Shown here piece after piece: positions 41,432 to 50,918 of a stretch of 64,000 bases of DNA. The DNA lies in the NCBI RefSeq assembly GCF_014698965.1, contig NZ_JACXAE010000054.1, forward strand, positions 1-64,000, read 5' to 3'. A model generated the notes under the pieces. The model did no database searches, was not told where the DNA came from, and worked only from the letters and a program-made list of their open reading frames with translations. The DNA comes from Iningainema tapete BLCC-T55. GTDB taxonomy: Bacteria > Cyanobacteriota > Cyanobacteriia > Cyanobacteriales > Nostocaceae. The position numbers were made by a program, and so were the translations under genes. Position 1 is the stretch's first letter. The number at the start of each line of letters is the position of its first letter.

Positions 41432-42191
41432 TCAATTTTGGTATTCTTCATATAGTTCAAAAAACCTTTCTAGGGCTTCAGGCTCATCTACTGAGAAGAA
41501 AAGAATTACAGCAAATTGCAAGTTAATGGCGTACACCCCGAACGAACCCTCCCCTTGTTCAGGGGAGAACTGGGTGGGGTAGTGTACCTCACTAAGATGA
41601 AAAGCGCTATATTTTAGCCCATAATTGACCTGATTTAATTTCATATTTTTCTTCAATCCACGGTTGAAACCCTTCAAATTCCCTTTCTTGTTCAATTGGA
41701 GGTATGCCAACTTCTCTTCGCGCCAAACTGTATCCTCTCAATAGCATATCAAGTCTAGTAATTGAGGCAGTTGCTAAGTACATACCTGGTCTTTTCCTAA
41801 TACTACTTAGAAGCTCATAGAGAGCGCGTGGGCTGGGTTTAAAATCATTCCCTGTCGAGTTAAAAGTTTTTTCATTTTCCTCTTTTTTTAAACTCTCATT
41901 CCATTTTAAAAATTCGTCAAATAGTTCAAAAAAGTTATAAAATTTACTTTTTTCACTCCCACTGATAAAGAGAATTGTTCCCGACCATGATTGAGATACT
42001 GTAGTTTTTACTCTTTCTTGTATCCACTGTTGAAATCCTTCAATTCCAGATCCCTCTCGCTCTAATCCCAGATCCATTCGAGTATCTAGATATCCGTTTA
42101 AGAATAAATGGTGACACGTAACAGAGGGCTTATCTAAATACAAACTGGGGTTTTCCTTAATCTTTTGGATAAGCTTGTAGAGGTTACTCAT
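41432..42191 (-). pseudogene. Two-domain gene interrupted by a 103-bp element
   Basis: The frame encodes two copies of a roughly 90-residue domain: copy 1 MSNLYKLIQKIKENPSLYLD ... SQSWSGTILFISGSEKSKFYNFFELFDEF and copy 2 ALYELLSSIRKRPGMYLA ... KSGQLWAKI. Copy 2 hits a TAG (41607-41609) and its missing end, ILFFSVDEPEALERFFELYEEYQN, resumes 103 bp further. Deleting 41507-41609 restores LWAKIILFFSVDEPEALERF. The ATG at 42191 is preferred over the upstream GTG at 42206. I do not recognise the family; homologous short proteins seem to exist in cyanobacteria, and an immunity-like role is only a guess. Confidence 0.75.
41507..41609. mobile_element. Short non-coding palindromic element (MITE-like)
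   Basis: 103 bp inserted in the preceding pseudogene. Ends read TACAGCAAATTGCAAGTTAA on one side and, on the complementary strand, TAGCGCTTTTCATCTTAGTG on the other, an imperfect inverted pair sharing TTA-TG-G-TACAC further in. The centre contains CTCCCCTTGTTCAGGGGAG, a short hairpin. The exact 103-bp gap in the protein frame defines the boundaries; a clear target duplication is not evident. Confidence 0.7.
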
Positions 42192-42206
42192 CTTAATTAC
42201 CTGCAC

Positions 42207-42665
42207 TTAAATTAAGAATGTTCAATGCGTAAGCCTGTTTAGGAAAAATTACTTTAAATATTAAAAGTAAAATAAACGTTCAAATTCCTACTAAACTAGA
42301 TACAGTTGTCTTTGCACGCAGTGATATAACTCCTAATAATGCTATTGTAACTATCTCTAATTATTTCTATTATCAAATCTTTGGTCTAAAAGTGTACCAA
42401 TTACAAGTTAATGCCCAAAATCATAATCGATTATTTCTGAAGTTAAACGAAAGCAAATCGCAGTTATGATTGAAGGTTTAGAAAAGAAAATATGTTTAGA
42501 TTAAGTAGTCATTGTAAAGATTAATTGTTGAAAAAATTAGTGTGTTATTGTATTATTTTGCTCAAGTCTCATCAAGCAAGGTTTTGCGCTCCCAAGATCC
42601 CCGACTTCTTTAAGAAGTGGGGGATCTAATTCTGCAAGTACTGGCAAAATAAAAGCAGTGCTGTA
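42207..42665. other. 459-bp gene-free region
   Basis: No convincing coding sequence. The only notable item is the palindrome at 42595-42627, close to the TPR gene start. Confidence 0.5.
42595..42627. repeat. Palindrome AGATCCCCGACTTC / GAAGTGGGGGATCT
   Basis: Third member of the GATCCCCGAC family (others at 26393 and 29649). Here it lies upstream of a gene, so it is unlikely to serve only as a terminator. Confidence 0.65.
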
Positions 42666-42677
42666 TTGGTATTAAAC

Positions 42678-43196
42678 GTGAGTAGCGAAAGTTTAGAAAT
42701 TGCTAAAGTTAGATATCAAGCTGGGAGAGCCGCTTTTGAAAAGGGGCAATACAAGCAAGCAATTGAACAACTCGAAAAGGCTAGCGCTCTTTTGGCTCGT
42801 AATTCCCGTCTTGGTGGTGAGGTACAAATTTGGCTGGTAACAGCTTATGAAGCGGCTGGGCGTACTGATGAAGCGATCGCCCTTTGCGAACAATTAAAAC
42901 GCCACCCCCACTTAGAAACGAGTAAAGAGGCAAGCAGGTTGCATTATATCCTGAAAGCTCCTAGATTACAACGACCTCAAGAATGGATGACGGAAATTCC
43001 CGATTTAGGTGGAGTGTCGGATAATGAAAGTCAAATTCGGTATGCGGGTAAAGATACTAAGGGTTCGGCAAAGAAGCCTGATGAACTGAAGTTTGATGAT
43101 TTGAGTCAGATTAATACTAAAGATAATCGCTTTGTTTGGGTGGCGTTGTTGGCGATCGCTTTAACTGTGGCTGGTTTGATTTGGTATAGTCTGTAA
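42678..43196 (+). CDS. TPR protein with C-terminal membrane anchor
   Basis: About 172 residues from GTG 42678 (SSESLEIAKVRYQAG); a TTG at 42666 is possible. TPR-like helices RAAFEKGQYKQAIEQLEKASAL and GGEVQIWLVTAYEAAGRTDEAIALCEQL are followed by a conserved PRLQRPQEWMTEIPDL segment, a charged linker and one membrane helix (FVWVALLAIALTVAGLIWYSL). It is of a type common in cyanobacteria, function unknown. The following DUF3153-like gene is 70 bp downstream, so the two may be cotranscribed. Confidence 0.7.
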   Translation: MSSESLEIAKVRYQAGRAAFEKGQYKQAIEQLEKASALLARNSRLGGEVQIWLVTAYEAAGRTDEAIALCEQLKRHPHLETSKEASRLHYILKAPRLQRPQEWMTEIPDLGGVSDNESQIRYAGKDTKGSAKKPDELKFDDLSQINTKDNRFVWVALLAIALTVAGLIWYSL

Positions 43197-43266
43197 CGAA
43201 CCACCTCTAATACTTCTCACTAACAGGTAAAAAAGAAAAATTTTCAACTACTGAATTTCTGTACTT

Positions 43267-44103
43267 ATGACAAAATTAATCACTTCCCCTGCTCCCCCTG
43301 CTCCCCCTGCTCCCCCTGCTCCCCCTGCTTTTGTATGGCTTGTGCTGTTGGTATCGCTGCTGCTTTCTGGTTGTGTGCAGTATGATGTGGGCGTGAATTT
43401 TGATCACCAGAATAGTGGCGAGTTTGTGCAGCATATTAAGTTGGGAGAACGGTTGACTAGTTTTAGTGGTGATTCTGTATATGAATGGTTGAACAGCATT
43501 GAGCGTCGCGCTCGGAAGTTGGAAGGTAAAACGCGGCGGGTATCCAAAGAAGAAATGTTTGTAACAATTCCTTTCAGTAATAGTCAGGAGTTACAAGCAA
43601 AGTATAATGAATTTTTTCATCCCAATGGTGAGCAAAAGTTAGATGCACTAAGGAGTGCTGAAACAGAACTGCCGAAAATTGAATCTAATTTACTGTTGTT
43701 TCAGAATAATTTTTTACTGGTAGTACGGAATCGGTTGATTTATGATTTGGATTTGCGATCACTTGCACTTATTTCTAGCCAAGGTAATGTTCTGGCTAAT
43801 CCTGGTTCAATTCTAGATTTGGATTTTAGCTTGAAGACACCTTGGGGAGCAAAGAATATTCCAGGAAATGTTGCTCTCTCACCGCAAAAGAATAATAATC
43901 AGTTGGTGTGGAAGCTGCAGCCAGGAGAGTTAAACCATATAGAAGCAGTTTTTTGGCTTCCCAGCCCTCTGGGTATTGGTACGTTGTTAATTATCCTATT
44001 TGTCTTTTTAGGACTTTATCTCAGGTACAGCTTTATGCCAGATCCCAGAATTCAATTTACCCCCAAAAGTACAGACGCTCCGGCGGAGCGTCTCTACGAC
44101 TGA
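43267..44103 (+). CDS. DUF3153-like lipoprotein with repeat-derived ends
   Basis: 278 residues. A signal sequence VWLVLLVSLLLSGC gives a lipobox (Cys38), so the mature protein should be lipid-anchored. A conserved beta-rich body begins VQYDVGVNFDHQNSGEFVQHIKLGERL. A C-terminal membrane segment (IGTLLIILFVFLGLYLRYSF) follows. Two parts come from repeats: Ala-Pro-Pro units at residues 8-21 from a tandem 9-mer, and the last residues TDAPAERLYD from a GTAGAGACG palindrome. Family name from recollection; a function in envelope biogenesis is not established. Confidence 0.7.
   Translation: MTKLITSPAPPAPPAPPAPPAFVWLVLLVSLLLSGCVQYDVGVNFDHQNSGEFVQHIKLGERLTSFSGDSVYEWLNSIERRARKLEGKTRRVSKEEMFVTIPFSNSQELQAKYNEFFHPNGEQKLDALRSAETELPKIESNLLLFQNNFLLVVRNRLIYDLDLRSLALISSQGNVLANPGSILDLDFSLKTPWGAKNIPGNVALSPQKNNNQLVWKLQPGELNHIEAVFWLPSPLGIGTLLIILFVFLGLYLRYSFMPDPRIQFTPKSTDAPAERLYD
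43285..43328 (+). repeat. Tandem GCTCCCCCT 9-mers inside the lipoprotein gene
   Basis: Four to five copies of GCTCCCCCT encoding Ala-Pro-Pro, placed before the hydrophobic part of the signal peptide. Confidence 0.75.
44069..44097. repeat. GTAGAGACG palindrome at the end of a coding sequence
   Basis: GTACAGACGCTCC-GGC-GGAGCGTCTCTAC. It supplies the last codons of the DUF3153-like protein; the stop follows 4 bp on. Confidence 0.8.
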
Positions 44104-44108
44104 CTCCT

Positions 44109-44753
44109 TTACGGAGATAACCGCTGTATTTTCCAACTACCATCATTTAAGCGGGTGTAGAGTAAGCGATCGTGTAAGCGACTAGAGCGCCCTTGCCAAA
44201 ATTCAATTTCTGTGGGAATTACTCGCAAGCCACCCCAATGAGGGGGACGTGGAATTTCCTGATTTTGATATTTTAGTTGAAGTTCGTGCAACTTTTGCTC
44301 CAAGGCTTCTCTAGTTTCAATCACTTCGCTTTGATTCGATGCCCAAGCACCCAACTGACTGTTGACAGGACGACTGTGGAAATACGTATCTGATTCAGTA
44401 GCAGATACTTTCTCTACCAGCCCAGAAATACGGACTTGACGTTCGAGTTCAGCCCACCAAAAAACTAGATAAGCTTGAGGATTTTTTGCTAGTTCTTGTC
44501 CTTTATGACTGTTATAGTTGGTGAAAAAGACAAAGCCTCGCTCGTCAAAATCTTTGAGCAGCACCATTCTTGCCGAAGGTTTACCATCTGGGGTAGCAGT
44601 AGCAATAGTCATGGCATTGGGTTCTGTCAGTTGCGCTGCTAGTGCTTGATCGAACCATTGTTTAAATTGTATGACAGGATTGGGATCGACTTCAGTTTCA
44701 CTCAAACCTTGTAAGGTATAGTCTTTGCGCAGATCGGCTATAGTTTTTTCCAT
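44109..44753 (-). CDS. pdxH: Pyridoxine/pyridoxamine 5'-phosphate oxidase
   Basis: About 214 residues from the ATG at 44753 ([17 protein letters not shown]); a frame start at 44765 would add four residues. It oxidises PNP or PMP to the coenzyme PLP using FMN. Family motifs [52 protein letters not shown] and the C-terminal [14 protein letters not shown]...W-I-RLSP are intact. Convergent with the lipoprotein gene with 5 bp between stops. Confidence 0.94.
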   Translation of the reverse strand: MEKTIADLRKDYTLQGLSETEVDPNPVIQFKQWFDQALAAQLTEPNAMTIATATPDGKPSARMVLLKDFDERGFVFFTNYNSHKGQELAKNPQAYLVFWWAELERQVRISGLVEKVSATESDTYFHSRPVNSQLGAWASNQSEVIETREALEQKLHELQLKYQNQEIPRPPHWGGLRVIPTEIEFWQGRSSRLHDRLLYTRLNDGSWKIQRLSP

Positions 44754-44880
44754 TACACAATGCATTGAGTAAATCGGATGAACTAGACAAGTACTTGATC
44801 AAAATATTTATCATGGATATTAACCCCAATCGAGCTATATTGATTCTGTCTTTGGAGTATCTAACACATATTGCATTGCA

Positions 44881-45963
44881 ATGCGCCGTTCAGCCTCCCT
44901 TCAACGTTTGTTAATATATGGTCTGAGCGGTCCGATTATCGCTCTTAACATTTGGCTGCTGTCTGTACTGTTTTATTATTTTCGTCATCCAATTACTATC
45001 CTTAGCATTGCGGCACTTCTGGCTTTTCTACTCAATTACCCGGTTAAGTTTTTTGAACGCGCTCCGATGACTCGCTCTGGAGCAGTAATTATTGTTTTGC
45101 TGTTAGCGTTAACGCTGTTTATAATTATGGGTGTAACGCTAGTGCCAATGCTGATTGACCAAACAATCCAATTGTTAAATAAGATTCCTGATTGGTTGAG
45201 CGCTAGTCAAGCAAATCTACAAAATGTTGAAGCGATCGCCAGACAACGACGTTTACCACTTGATTTTAGCGTTGTGAGTAAACAAATTAATGCTAACATT
45301 CAAAGTTTGGTACAACAGCTGGCTACCAGTGCTGTAGGCATTGCCGGGACGCTGCTGACAGGATTACTGGATATGATGTTAGTAATTGTACTAGCGTTTT
45401 ATATGCTTTTGTATGGCGATCGCGTTTGGCTTGGTTTATTCAGCCTTTTACCAGCTCATATTCGAGTTCCTTTAATTACATCCTTGCAACTAAATTTCCA
45501 AAATTTCTTTTTGAGCCAACTATTGCTAGGATTATTTATGGTCATTGCCCTGACCCCAATTTTCTTGCTTCTGGGTGTGCCATTTGCATTGTTGTTTGCT
45601 ATAGTCATTGGCTTGTCTGAACTTATACCTTTTGTGGGGGCAACTTTAGGTATTGGGTTAGTCACAATTTTGGTGCTGCTACAAAACTGGTGGTTGGCAG
45701 TTCAAGTGGCTGTAGCCGCAATCTTCATGCAGCAAGTTAAAGATAACCTGTTAGCTCCCAGGTTACTCGGTCAAATCATCGGACTCAATCCCATTTGGAT
45801 TTTTGTATCAATTTTGATGGGATTTGAGATTGCGGGATTGCTAGGTACGATTCTTGCTGTTCCGATTGCTGGTACGATTAAAGGTACTTTTGATGCCATT
45901 AGGAGCAAATCAGGAAATTCTATATCAACTGTTATTTTTGCTGATGATTCACCACCCAACTAA
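44881..45963 (+). CDS. AI-2E/PerM-family membrane transporter
   Basis: 360 residues with about seven to eight membrane segments (for example GPIIALNIWLLSVLFYYF and AVIIVLLLALTLFIIMGVTL) and the family region LGVPFALLFAIVIGLSELIPFVGATLGI. This UPF0118 (PerM/AI-2E) family exports small molecules or ions; family members have been tied to autoinducer or Na+/H+ transport. No neighbouring gene suggests the substrate. Confidence 0.85.
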   Translation: MRRSASLQRLLIYGLSGPIIALNIWLLSVLFYYFRHPITILSIAALLAFLLNYPVKFFERAPMTRSGAVIIVLLLALTLFIIMGVTLVPMLIDQTIQLLNKIPDWLSASQANLQNVEAIARQRRLPLDFSVVSKQINANIQSLVQQLATSAVGIAGTLLTGLLDMMLVIVLAFYMLLYGDRVWLGLFSLLPAHIRVPLITSLQLNFQNFFLSQLLLGLFMVIALTPIFLLLGVPFALLFAIVIGLSELIPFVGATLGIGLVTILVLLQNWWLAVQVAVAAIFMQQVKDNLLAPRLLGQIIGLNPIWIFVSILMGFEIAGLLGTILAVPIAGTIKGTFDAIRSKSGNSISTVIFADDSPPN

Positions 45964-46160
45964 CATAGCAATGTTGTGTATAATTATAACCATTGAGTGA
46001 TATATATTATACAACTATATCTCAATGTTGAAAACATATTTTTTTGCAAAAGTATCAAAATTCAGACTTGCAGAATTTTAAATCACAATTCAAAATGGTA
46101 TTAAATGCAGATGTCAGGGAAGTAATCAACGAGATAAATTACTAGCGTGTTGGGTTTTCA

Positions 46161-46514
46161 ATGAGACAATTTAACTTTGTAATAATTTTTATCCTGTGTC
46201 TGGCTTTTGCTCTATTTGCCATCGAGAACACAGAGCCAGGGACAATTCACATAATTCCTGGTTATCAAGTACAAGCACCAATTGCTGTAGAGTTACTATT
46301 GGCTAGCGGCTTGGGTGCAGTTTTTGCTTGGTTATTTAGTATCTGGACACACTTAGGGCGGCTTTTGGTGTCTGGAAAACAAGTTCGCCAAAAAAATGTG
46401 CAGCTTAAAGAATTAGAAACCAAGATTGAACAGTACCAAGCGGAAATTCAGTCTTTACAACTAGCGCTACCACCAGCAGGTGATTCATTGAAAGAAGCAC
46501 AAGCTGCTCAATAA
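46161..46514 (+). CDS. LapA-domain (DUF1049) protein
   Basis: 117 residues: two membrane segments (FNFVIIFILCLAFALFAI and IAVELLLASGLGAVFAWLF) and a C-terminal coiled coil (VRQKNVQLKELETKIEQYQAEIQSLQ). It is a second member of the family also seen at 36910. It is followed by an AT-rich repeat and scpA. Confidence 0.8.
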   Translation: MRQFNFVIIFILCLAFALFAIENTEPGTIHIIPGYQVQAPIAVELLLASGLGAVFAWLFSIWTHLGRLLVSGKQVRQKNVQLKELETKIEQYQAEIQSLQLALPPAGDSLKEAQAAQ

Positions 46515-46520
46515 AGGAAC

Positions 46521-46577
46521 TGGTTAATAGCTAATGGCTAATGGCTAATTGCACTATTAGCTATTAACCATTAACAA
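46521..46577. repeat. TTAGCTATTAGCC-type repeat tract
   Basis: GGTTAATAGCTAATGGCTAA followed by a partial inverse (ATTAGCTATTAACCATTAAC). Same type as 24651-24731. Confidence 0.6.
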
Positions 46578-46611
46578 TTCTTAATCCACTCATCCAAAAT
46601 CTAAAATCTTA

Positions 46612-47403
46612 TTGATGGATGCATCCTTACTATTAGAAACAATTACCAAGCTGATTCACCAGGCAGAGCAAGGAGAAATTGATCCTTGGGATGTTCAGGT
46701 GATTGAAGTAATTGATAAATACATAGAACTAATGGTACCGGAGGCGACACGAGGGTATGAGGCAGACTTATCCCAATCAGGGCAAGCTTTTTTGTCGGCA
46801 TCAATGCTTGTGTTATTTAAAGCAAACACTTTGATGCAGTTACAATCAGCAGCAGAGCAACAAGTTGCCGAAGCGGAATTACTACCTTTAGATGAAGAAA
46901 CAGTACACCAAGCTCATCGCTTGCAACTGGAGAAACATCTACGTCGTCGCCCAACGGCAATGCCTCCACCAAAACGGCGTGTGACTTTGCAAGAGTTGAT
47001 AGAGCAATTGCAAGTAATGGCGCAACAGTTGCAACTGGTGCAAAAAAGCCATAAACCAGCTCGTAAGAGCCGTCAACCTAGTCTTCAGTCTATGCGAGCT
47101 GCCCTAGAGTTAGCTCATCAGGAAAATTTGACTGAAGTGGCTTTAGAATTAGAGCAGCTATTGTATCAAATTTCACAAGAGCATCAGGTGCAAAAAAGTT
47201 GGTTTAATTTAGAGCAGCTTGTAGATTTGTGGAAACAGACGAAGCAAAAGCCGTCAAAACAGCATATTTCTGCTCCCCATGAATCGCTTAATAGTCATAA
47301 AGTAAGTGTCTTTTGGGCATTATTACTTTTGTCGGCTCAATCTAAAGTGGAACTATTACAAGAGGAGTTCTACCAAGAAATTAAAATTAGGTTAATTACA
47401 TAA
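46612..47403 (+). CDS. scpA: Segregation and condensation protein A (ScpA)
   Basis: 263 residues. Kleisin subunit of the SMC-ScpAB condensin. LIHQAEQGEIDPWDVQVIEVIDKYIEL and DLSQSGQAFLSASMLVLFKANTL are the typical N-terminal block, and EEFYQEIKIRL near the end the SMC-binding region. Length agrees with cyanobacterial homologues. ScpB is not adjacent. The start ATG at 46612 may be 46615. Confidence 0.87.
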   Translation: MMDASLLLETITKLIHQAEQGEIDPWDVQVIEVIDKYIELMVPEATRGYEADLSQSGQAFLSASMLVLFKANTLMQLQSAAEQQVAEAELLPLDEETVHQAHRLQLEKHLRRRPTAMPPPKRRVTLQELIEQLQVMAQQLQLVQKSHKPARKSRQPSLQSMRAALELAHQENLTEVALELEQLLYQISQEHQVQKSWFNLEQLVDLWKQTKQKPSKQHISAPHESLNSHKVSVFWALLLLSAQSKVELLQEEFYQEIKIRLIT

Positions 47404-47686
47404 CCAGCGAATGTTAGTGATACAGTAGATATACTAAGTATATAAGTAAGTGTAAACAAATAATACACTGAAGAAAGCAAAATGCATACTTTTGTAAATT
47501 GTAAAATCCAGGTAAATTGAATCATATGACCAATCATCTGTTATGTTTCGATGCCTATGGTTGCACACTTGTCAAATGATTTCCGTAATCAGTGCTTTTT
47601 GGGATGACGAAGAAGCGGAAATAAACCGATGATGAAATATAAGTTGATAAAGCGTAAACTGGCTTGTGGTTGAGGAATAAAAATTT

Positions 47687-48853
47687 ATGAAAGCGATGAT
47701 TCTCGCAGCAGGTAAAGGTACTCGTGTACGTCCTATTACCTACACAACTCCTAAACCGATGATTCCCATCCTGCAAAAGCCAGTGATGGAATTTTTACTC
47801 GAACTCCTACGCCAGCATGGATTTGACCAAATTATGGTCAATGTCAGCCATTTGGCAGAAGAAATTGAAAACTATTTTCGAGATGGTCAAAGATTTGGCG
47901 TACAAATAGCCTATTCTTTTGAAGGTCGCATTGTTGAAGGCACATTAGTAGGGGAAGCGATTGGTTCTGCCGGAGGGATGCGGAAAATACAAGACTTTTA
48001 CCCGTTTTTTGATGACACTTTTGTCGTGTTGTGCGGTGATGCTCTAATTGACTTAGACTTGACGGCAGCTGTAAAGTGGCATAAATCTAAAGGTTCGATC
48101 GCTACCATTGTGATGAAATCTGTCCCACGGGAAGAGGTTTCTAGCTATGGTGTGGTTGTTACCGACGAAGAAGGTAGGATCAAAGCCTTCCAAGAAAAAC
48201 CCAAGGTAGAAGAAGCTCTCAGCACCAATATCAACACAGGTATTTACATCTTTGAACCAGAAGTATTGAAATACATACCTTCTGGTGTAGAGTACGATAT
48301 CGGTGGTCAATTATTCCCCAAACTAGTAGAAATTGGTGCGCCCTTTTATGCCATTCCAATGGACTTTGAATGGGTAGATATAGGTAAAGTGCCAGATTAT
48401 TGGCGGGCAATTCGCGGTGTGCTATCCAGAGAAATCAAAAATGTACAAATCCCAGGACGTGAAGTTGCTCCTGGTATTTACACTGGCTTAAATGTTGCCG
48501 TGAATTGGGACAAAGTAGATATCACAGGTCCAGTTTACATTGGTGCTATGACCAGAATTGAAGACGGCGCGAAAATCGTCGGTCCTACAATGATTGGTCC
48601 TAACTGCTGGGTATGTAGTGGCGCAACTGTAGAAAACAGCGTGATTTTTGAATGGTCACGACTCGGACCTGGAGTCAGACTTGTTGATAAGCTGGTGTTT
48701 GGACGTTACTGCGTAGATAAAACTGGGGCAACAATAGATGTCCAAGCAGCGGCTTTAGATTGGTTAATTACCGATGCCCGTCAAGATCCGCCATCTCATA
48801 CCCCAGTTGAACGTCAAGCGATCGCTGAATTGTTGGGAACAAACTCAATTTAG
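47687..48853 (+). CDS. Sugar-phosphate nucleotidyltransferase with left-handed beta-helix
   Basis: 388 residues. The nucleotidyltransferase domain begins MKAMILAAGKGTRVRPITYTTPKPMIP with the GxGTRxxP nucleotide site and Lys, then VLCGDALIDLD (metal Asp) and EKPKVEEA, as in mannose-1-phosphate guanylyltransferases and glucose-1-phosphate thymidylyl/uridylyltransferases. A left-handed beta-helix follows (GPVYIGAMTRIEDGAKIVGPTMIGPNCWV). The exact sugar and base cannot be fixed from this sequence. Confidence 0.87.
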   Translation: MKAMILAAGKGTRVRPITYTTPKPMIPILQKPVMEFLLELLRQHGFDQIMVNVSHLAEEIENYFRDGQRFGVQIAYSFEGRIVEGTLVGEAIGSAGGMRKIQDFYPFFDDTFVVLCGDALIDLDLTAAVKWHKSKGSIATIVMKSVPREEVSSYGVVVTDEEGRIKAFQEKPKVEEALSTNINTGIYIFEPEVLKYIPSGVEYDIGGQLFPKLVEIGAPFYAIPMDFEWVDIGKVPDYWRAIRGVLSREIKNVQIPGREVAPGIYTGLNVAVNWDKVDITGPVYIGAMTRIEDGAKIVGPTMIGPNCWVCSGATVENSVIFEWSRLGPGVRLVDKLVFGRYCVDKTGATIDVQAAALDWLITDARQDPPSHTPVERQAIAELLGTNSI

Positions 48854-48856
48854 AGA

Positions 48857-48887
48857 ATGGCTAATAGTAACTATTAACAATTAGCCA
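48857..48887. repeat. GGCTAATAGTAACTATTAACAATTAGCC repeat
   Basis: Palindromic tract between the nucleotidyltransferase and speA stops; terminator-like. Confidence 0.55.
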
Positions 48888-48899
48888 GTCTTCTATTCC

Positions 48900-50918
48900 C
48901 TAAGAAGTCAAGTACGTATATCTTCTGAGACTCTGCTCATAAGTTTGTAACAACCTTTGAGATTCCGCCAGGGTAATGCGATTTTCTGCTAAAGCTTGTT
49001 CGCAACGCTGGCGGATATTTTCTACCATATCCTCAGAGTCATACTGTACGTAGCTTACCACTTCGCTCATGGTATCACCTTTGACAACATGTTGAATTTG
49101 ATAGCCTTTGGGTGTCAGTTGGATGTGAACTGCATTCGTGTCGCCAAATAGGTTGTGCAAATTACCCATGATTTCTTGGTAAGCTCCATTGAGGAACATC
49201 CCTAGATAGTAAGGTTCTCCTGATTTTAAGGAGTGCAGTTCTAAAACTGACTTCACATCACGCAAGTCAATAAAACGGTCAATTTTGCCATCACTGTCGC
49301 AGGTAAGATCTGCTAAAATAGCGCGTTGTGTCGGTTCTTCATCCAAACGGTGTAAGGGCATGATGGGAAATAACTGATCGATCGCCCAACAATCAGGTGC
49401 TGATTGAAACACAGAAATATTTACGTAGTAAATGCTCGCCATGATCTTTTCTAGATCTTCGAGTTCGTCGGGTACGTAATCTTGCTGCCTAGTTATACCC
49501 AAAAGTTTCTGACAACAAGCCCAGTAGAGTCGTTCAGCTTTGGCTCGTTCTGTCAAACTCAAAATACCCAAATTGAAGCGACTGATGGCTTCTTCTTTAA
49601 ATTGGGTAGCATCGTGGTAAAATTCTTGGAAATTTTCGTTGTTGATTGATTGGTAAGTTTCCCAAAGGTAAGTGATTACAGGTGATTCTCCTTCTACTGG
49701 GGGTTCTGGTGAATCAGTAGGAATCTCGCTACTACTGAGAACGTCGAAAATTAGTACAGACTGATGAGAAGCGATCGCCCTTCCGCTTTCACTAATTAAC
49801 GTTGGTACGGGAATATTGCGCTCCGCACAGGTATCTTTTAACTCGGCAACAATATCGTTGGCATAGTTTTGCATGTTGTAATTTTTTGAGGCGTAGAAGT
49901 TAGTTTGGGAACCGTCATAATCTACACCCAAACCGCCACCAACATCCAGATATTTCATATCAGCCCCTAAAGATGCCAATTCCACATAAATGCGGCTGGC
50001 TTCACCAATAGCATCTTTAATTACATTAATGGCAGAAATTTGTGAGCCAATATGGAAGTGTAGCAATTGCAAGGAATCCAAGATATTGGCTGCGCGTAAT
50101 TTGTCAACTGCCTGGATTATTTCTGGGATTGTCAAACCAAATTTAGCGCGATCTCCGGATGATGTTCCCCAACGTCCCATTCCTTGGGTACTAAGTTTAG
50201 CTCTCACACCGACAATGGGTTTAATGCCCAAAGAGCGGTTTGCTTCAATCACTAAATCGACTTCTTCAATCTGCTCTAAGACAATAATCGGCGTCTGACC
50301 TAGTCTTTGTGCCAACATCGCCGTTTCAATGTATTCCTTGTCTTTGTAGCCATTGCAAATCAGTAGCGCTCCTGGTGTATCCAACAATGCCAGCGCAATC
50401 ATTAATTCTGGCTTGGAACCGGCTTCTAAGCCAAATTGATGCGGTTTACCAAATCGCACCAAGTCCTCAATTAAGTGCCGCTGCTGGTTACATTTGACAG
50501 GAAACACGCCCCGGTAAACACCAGGGTAGTTATAACGGGCAATTGCTTTGGCAAAACAAGCGTTTAATCGCTCAATTCGGTCTTCTAAAATATCAGAAAA
50601 GCGAATTAACAGCGGTAGCCCCAAGCTACGCTGCTTGAGCGCGTTGACTAACTCAAACAAATCCAGAGAACCGCCGCGATCGCCTTTAGGGGAAACAGTG
50701 ACATGACCTGCCGCATTGATGGAAAAATAAGGCTGTCCCCAGCCCTCAATGCGGTACAATTCTTCACTATCCTCTATTTTCCAGCTTCCGCGCGGCACTT
50801 CTGTAGTAGTGCTGGGAGGCAGTAATTTTTTCACCTTACGCTCATTAACCTCAGTTTTTTGTCCATTAGATGGTGATTTGACCATCTCGGTAGATGTAGC
50901 AGTTGACTCAACACCCAT
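48900..50918 (-). CDS. speA: Biosynthetic arginine decarboxylase SpeA
   Basis: About 672 residues from the ATG at 50918 (MGVESTATSTEM), chosen because AGGAAG precedes it and the longer frame (to 51026) adds unrelated sequence. It decarboxylates arginine to agmatine for polyamine synthesis with PLP. YPGVYRGVFPVKCNQQRHLIEDLVRFG holds the PLP lysine, FHIGSQ and YLDVGGGLGVDYDG the phosphate-binding region, and the C-terminal part ends QRCEQALAENRITLAES. Convergent with the nucleotidyltransferase gene and divergent from ndk. Confidence 0.93.
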   Translation of the reverse strand: MGVESTATSTEMVKSPSNGQKTEVNERKVKKLLPPSTTTEVPRGSWKIEDSEELYRIEGWGQPYFSINAAGHVTVSPKGDRGGSLDLFELVNALKQRSLGLPLLIRFSDILEDRIERLNACFAKAIARYNYPGVYRGVFPVKCNQQRHLIEDLVRFGKPHQFGLEAGSKPELMIALALLDTPGALLICNGYKDKEYIETAMLAQRLGQTPIIVLEQIEEVDLVIEANRSLGIKPIVGVRAKLSTQGMGRWGTSSGDRAKFGLTIPEIIQAVDKLRAANILDSLQLLHFHIGSQISAINVIKDAIGEASRIYVELASLGADMKYLDVGGGLGVDYDGSQTNFYASKNYNMQNYANDIVAELKDTCAERNIPVPTLISESGRAIASHQSVLIFDVLSSSEIPTDSPEPPVEGESPVITYLWETYQSINNENFQEFYHDATQFKEEAISRFNLGILSLTERAKAERLYWACCQKLLGITRQQDYVPDELEDLEKIMASIYYVNISVFQSAPDCWAIDQLFPIMPLHRLDEEPTQRAILADLTCDSDGKIDRFIDLRDVKSVLELHSLKSGEPYYLGMFLNGAYQEIMGNLHNLFGDTNAVHIQLTPKGYQIQHVVKGDTMSEVVSYVQYDSEDMVENIRQRCEQALAENRITLAESQRLLQTYEQSLRRYTYLTS

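Noticed and set aside
41283-41582. 99-codon plus-strand frame after argB
   Set aside because: It lies in palindromic repeats and across the opposite-strand pseudogene and its inserted element.
41432-41710. 92-codon minus-strand frame as a separate gene
   Set aside because: Only its last 24 residues are protein-like, and they are the displaced end of the upstream two-domain gene; the rest is the 103-bp element and out-of-frame sequence.
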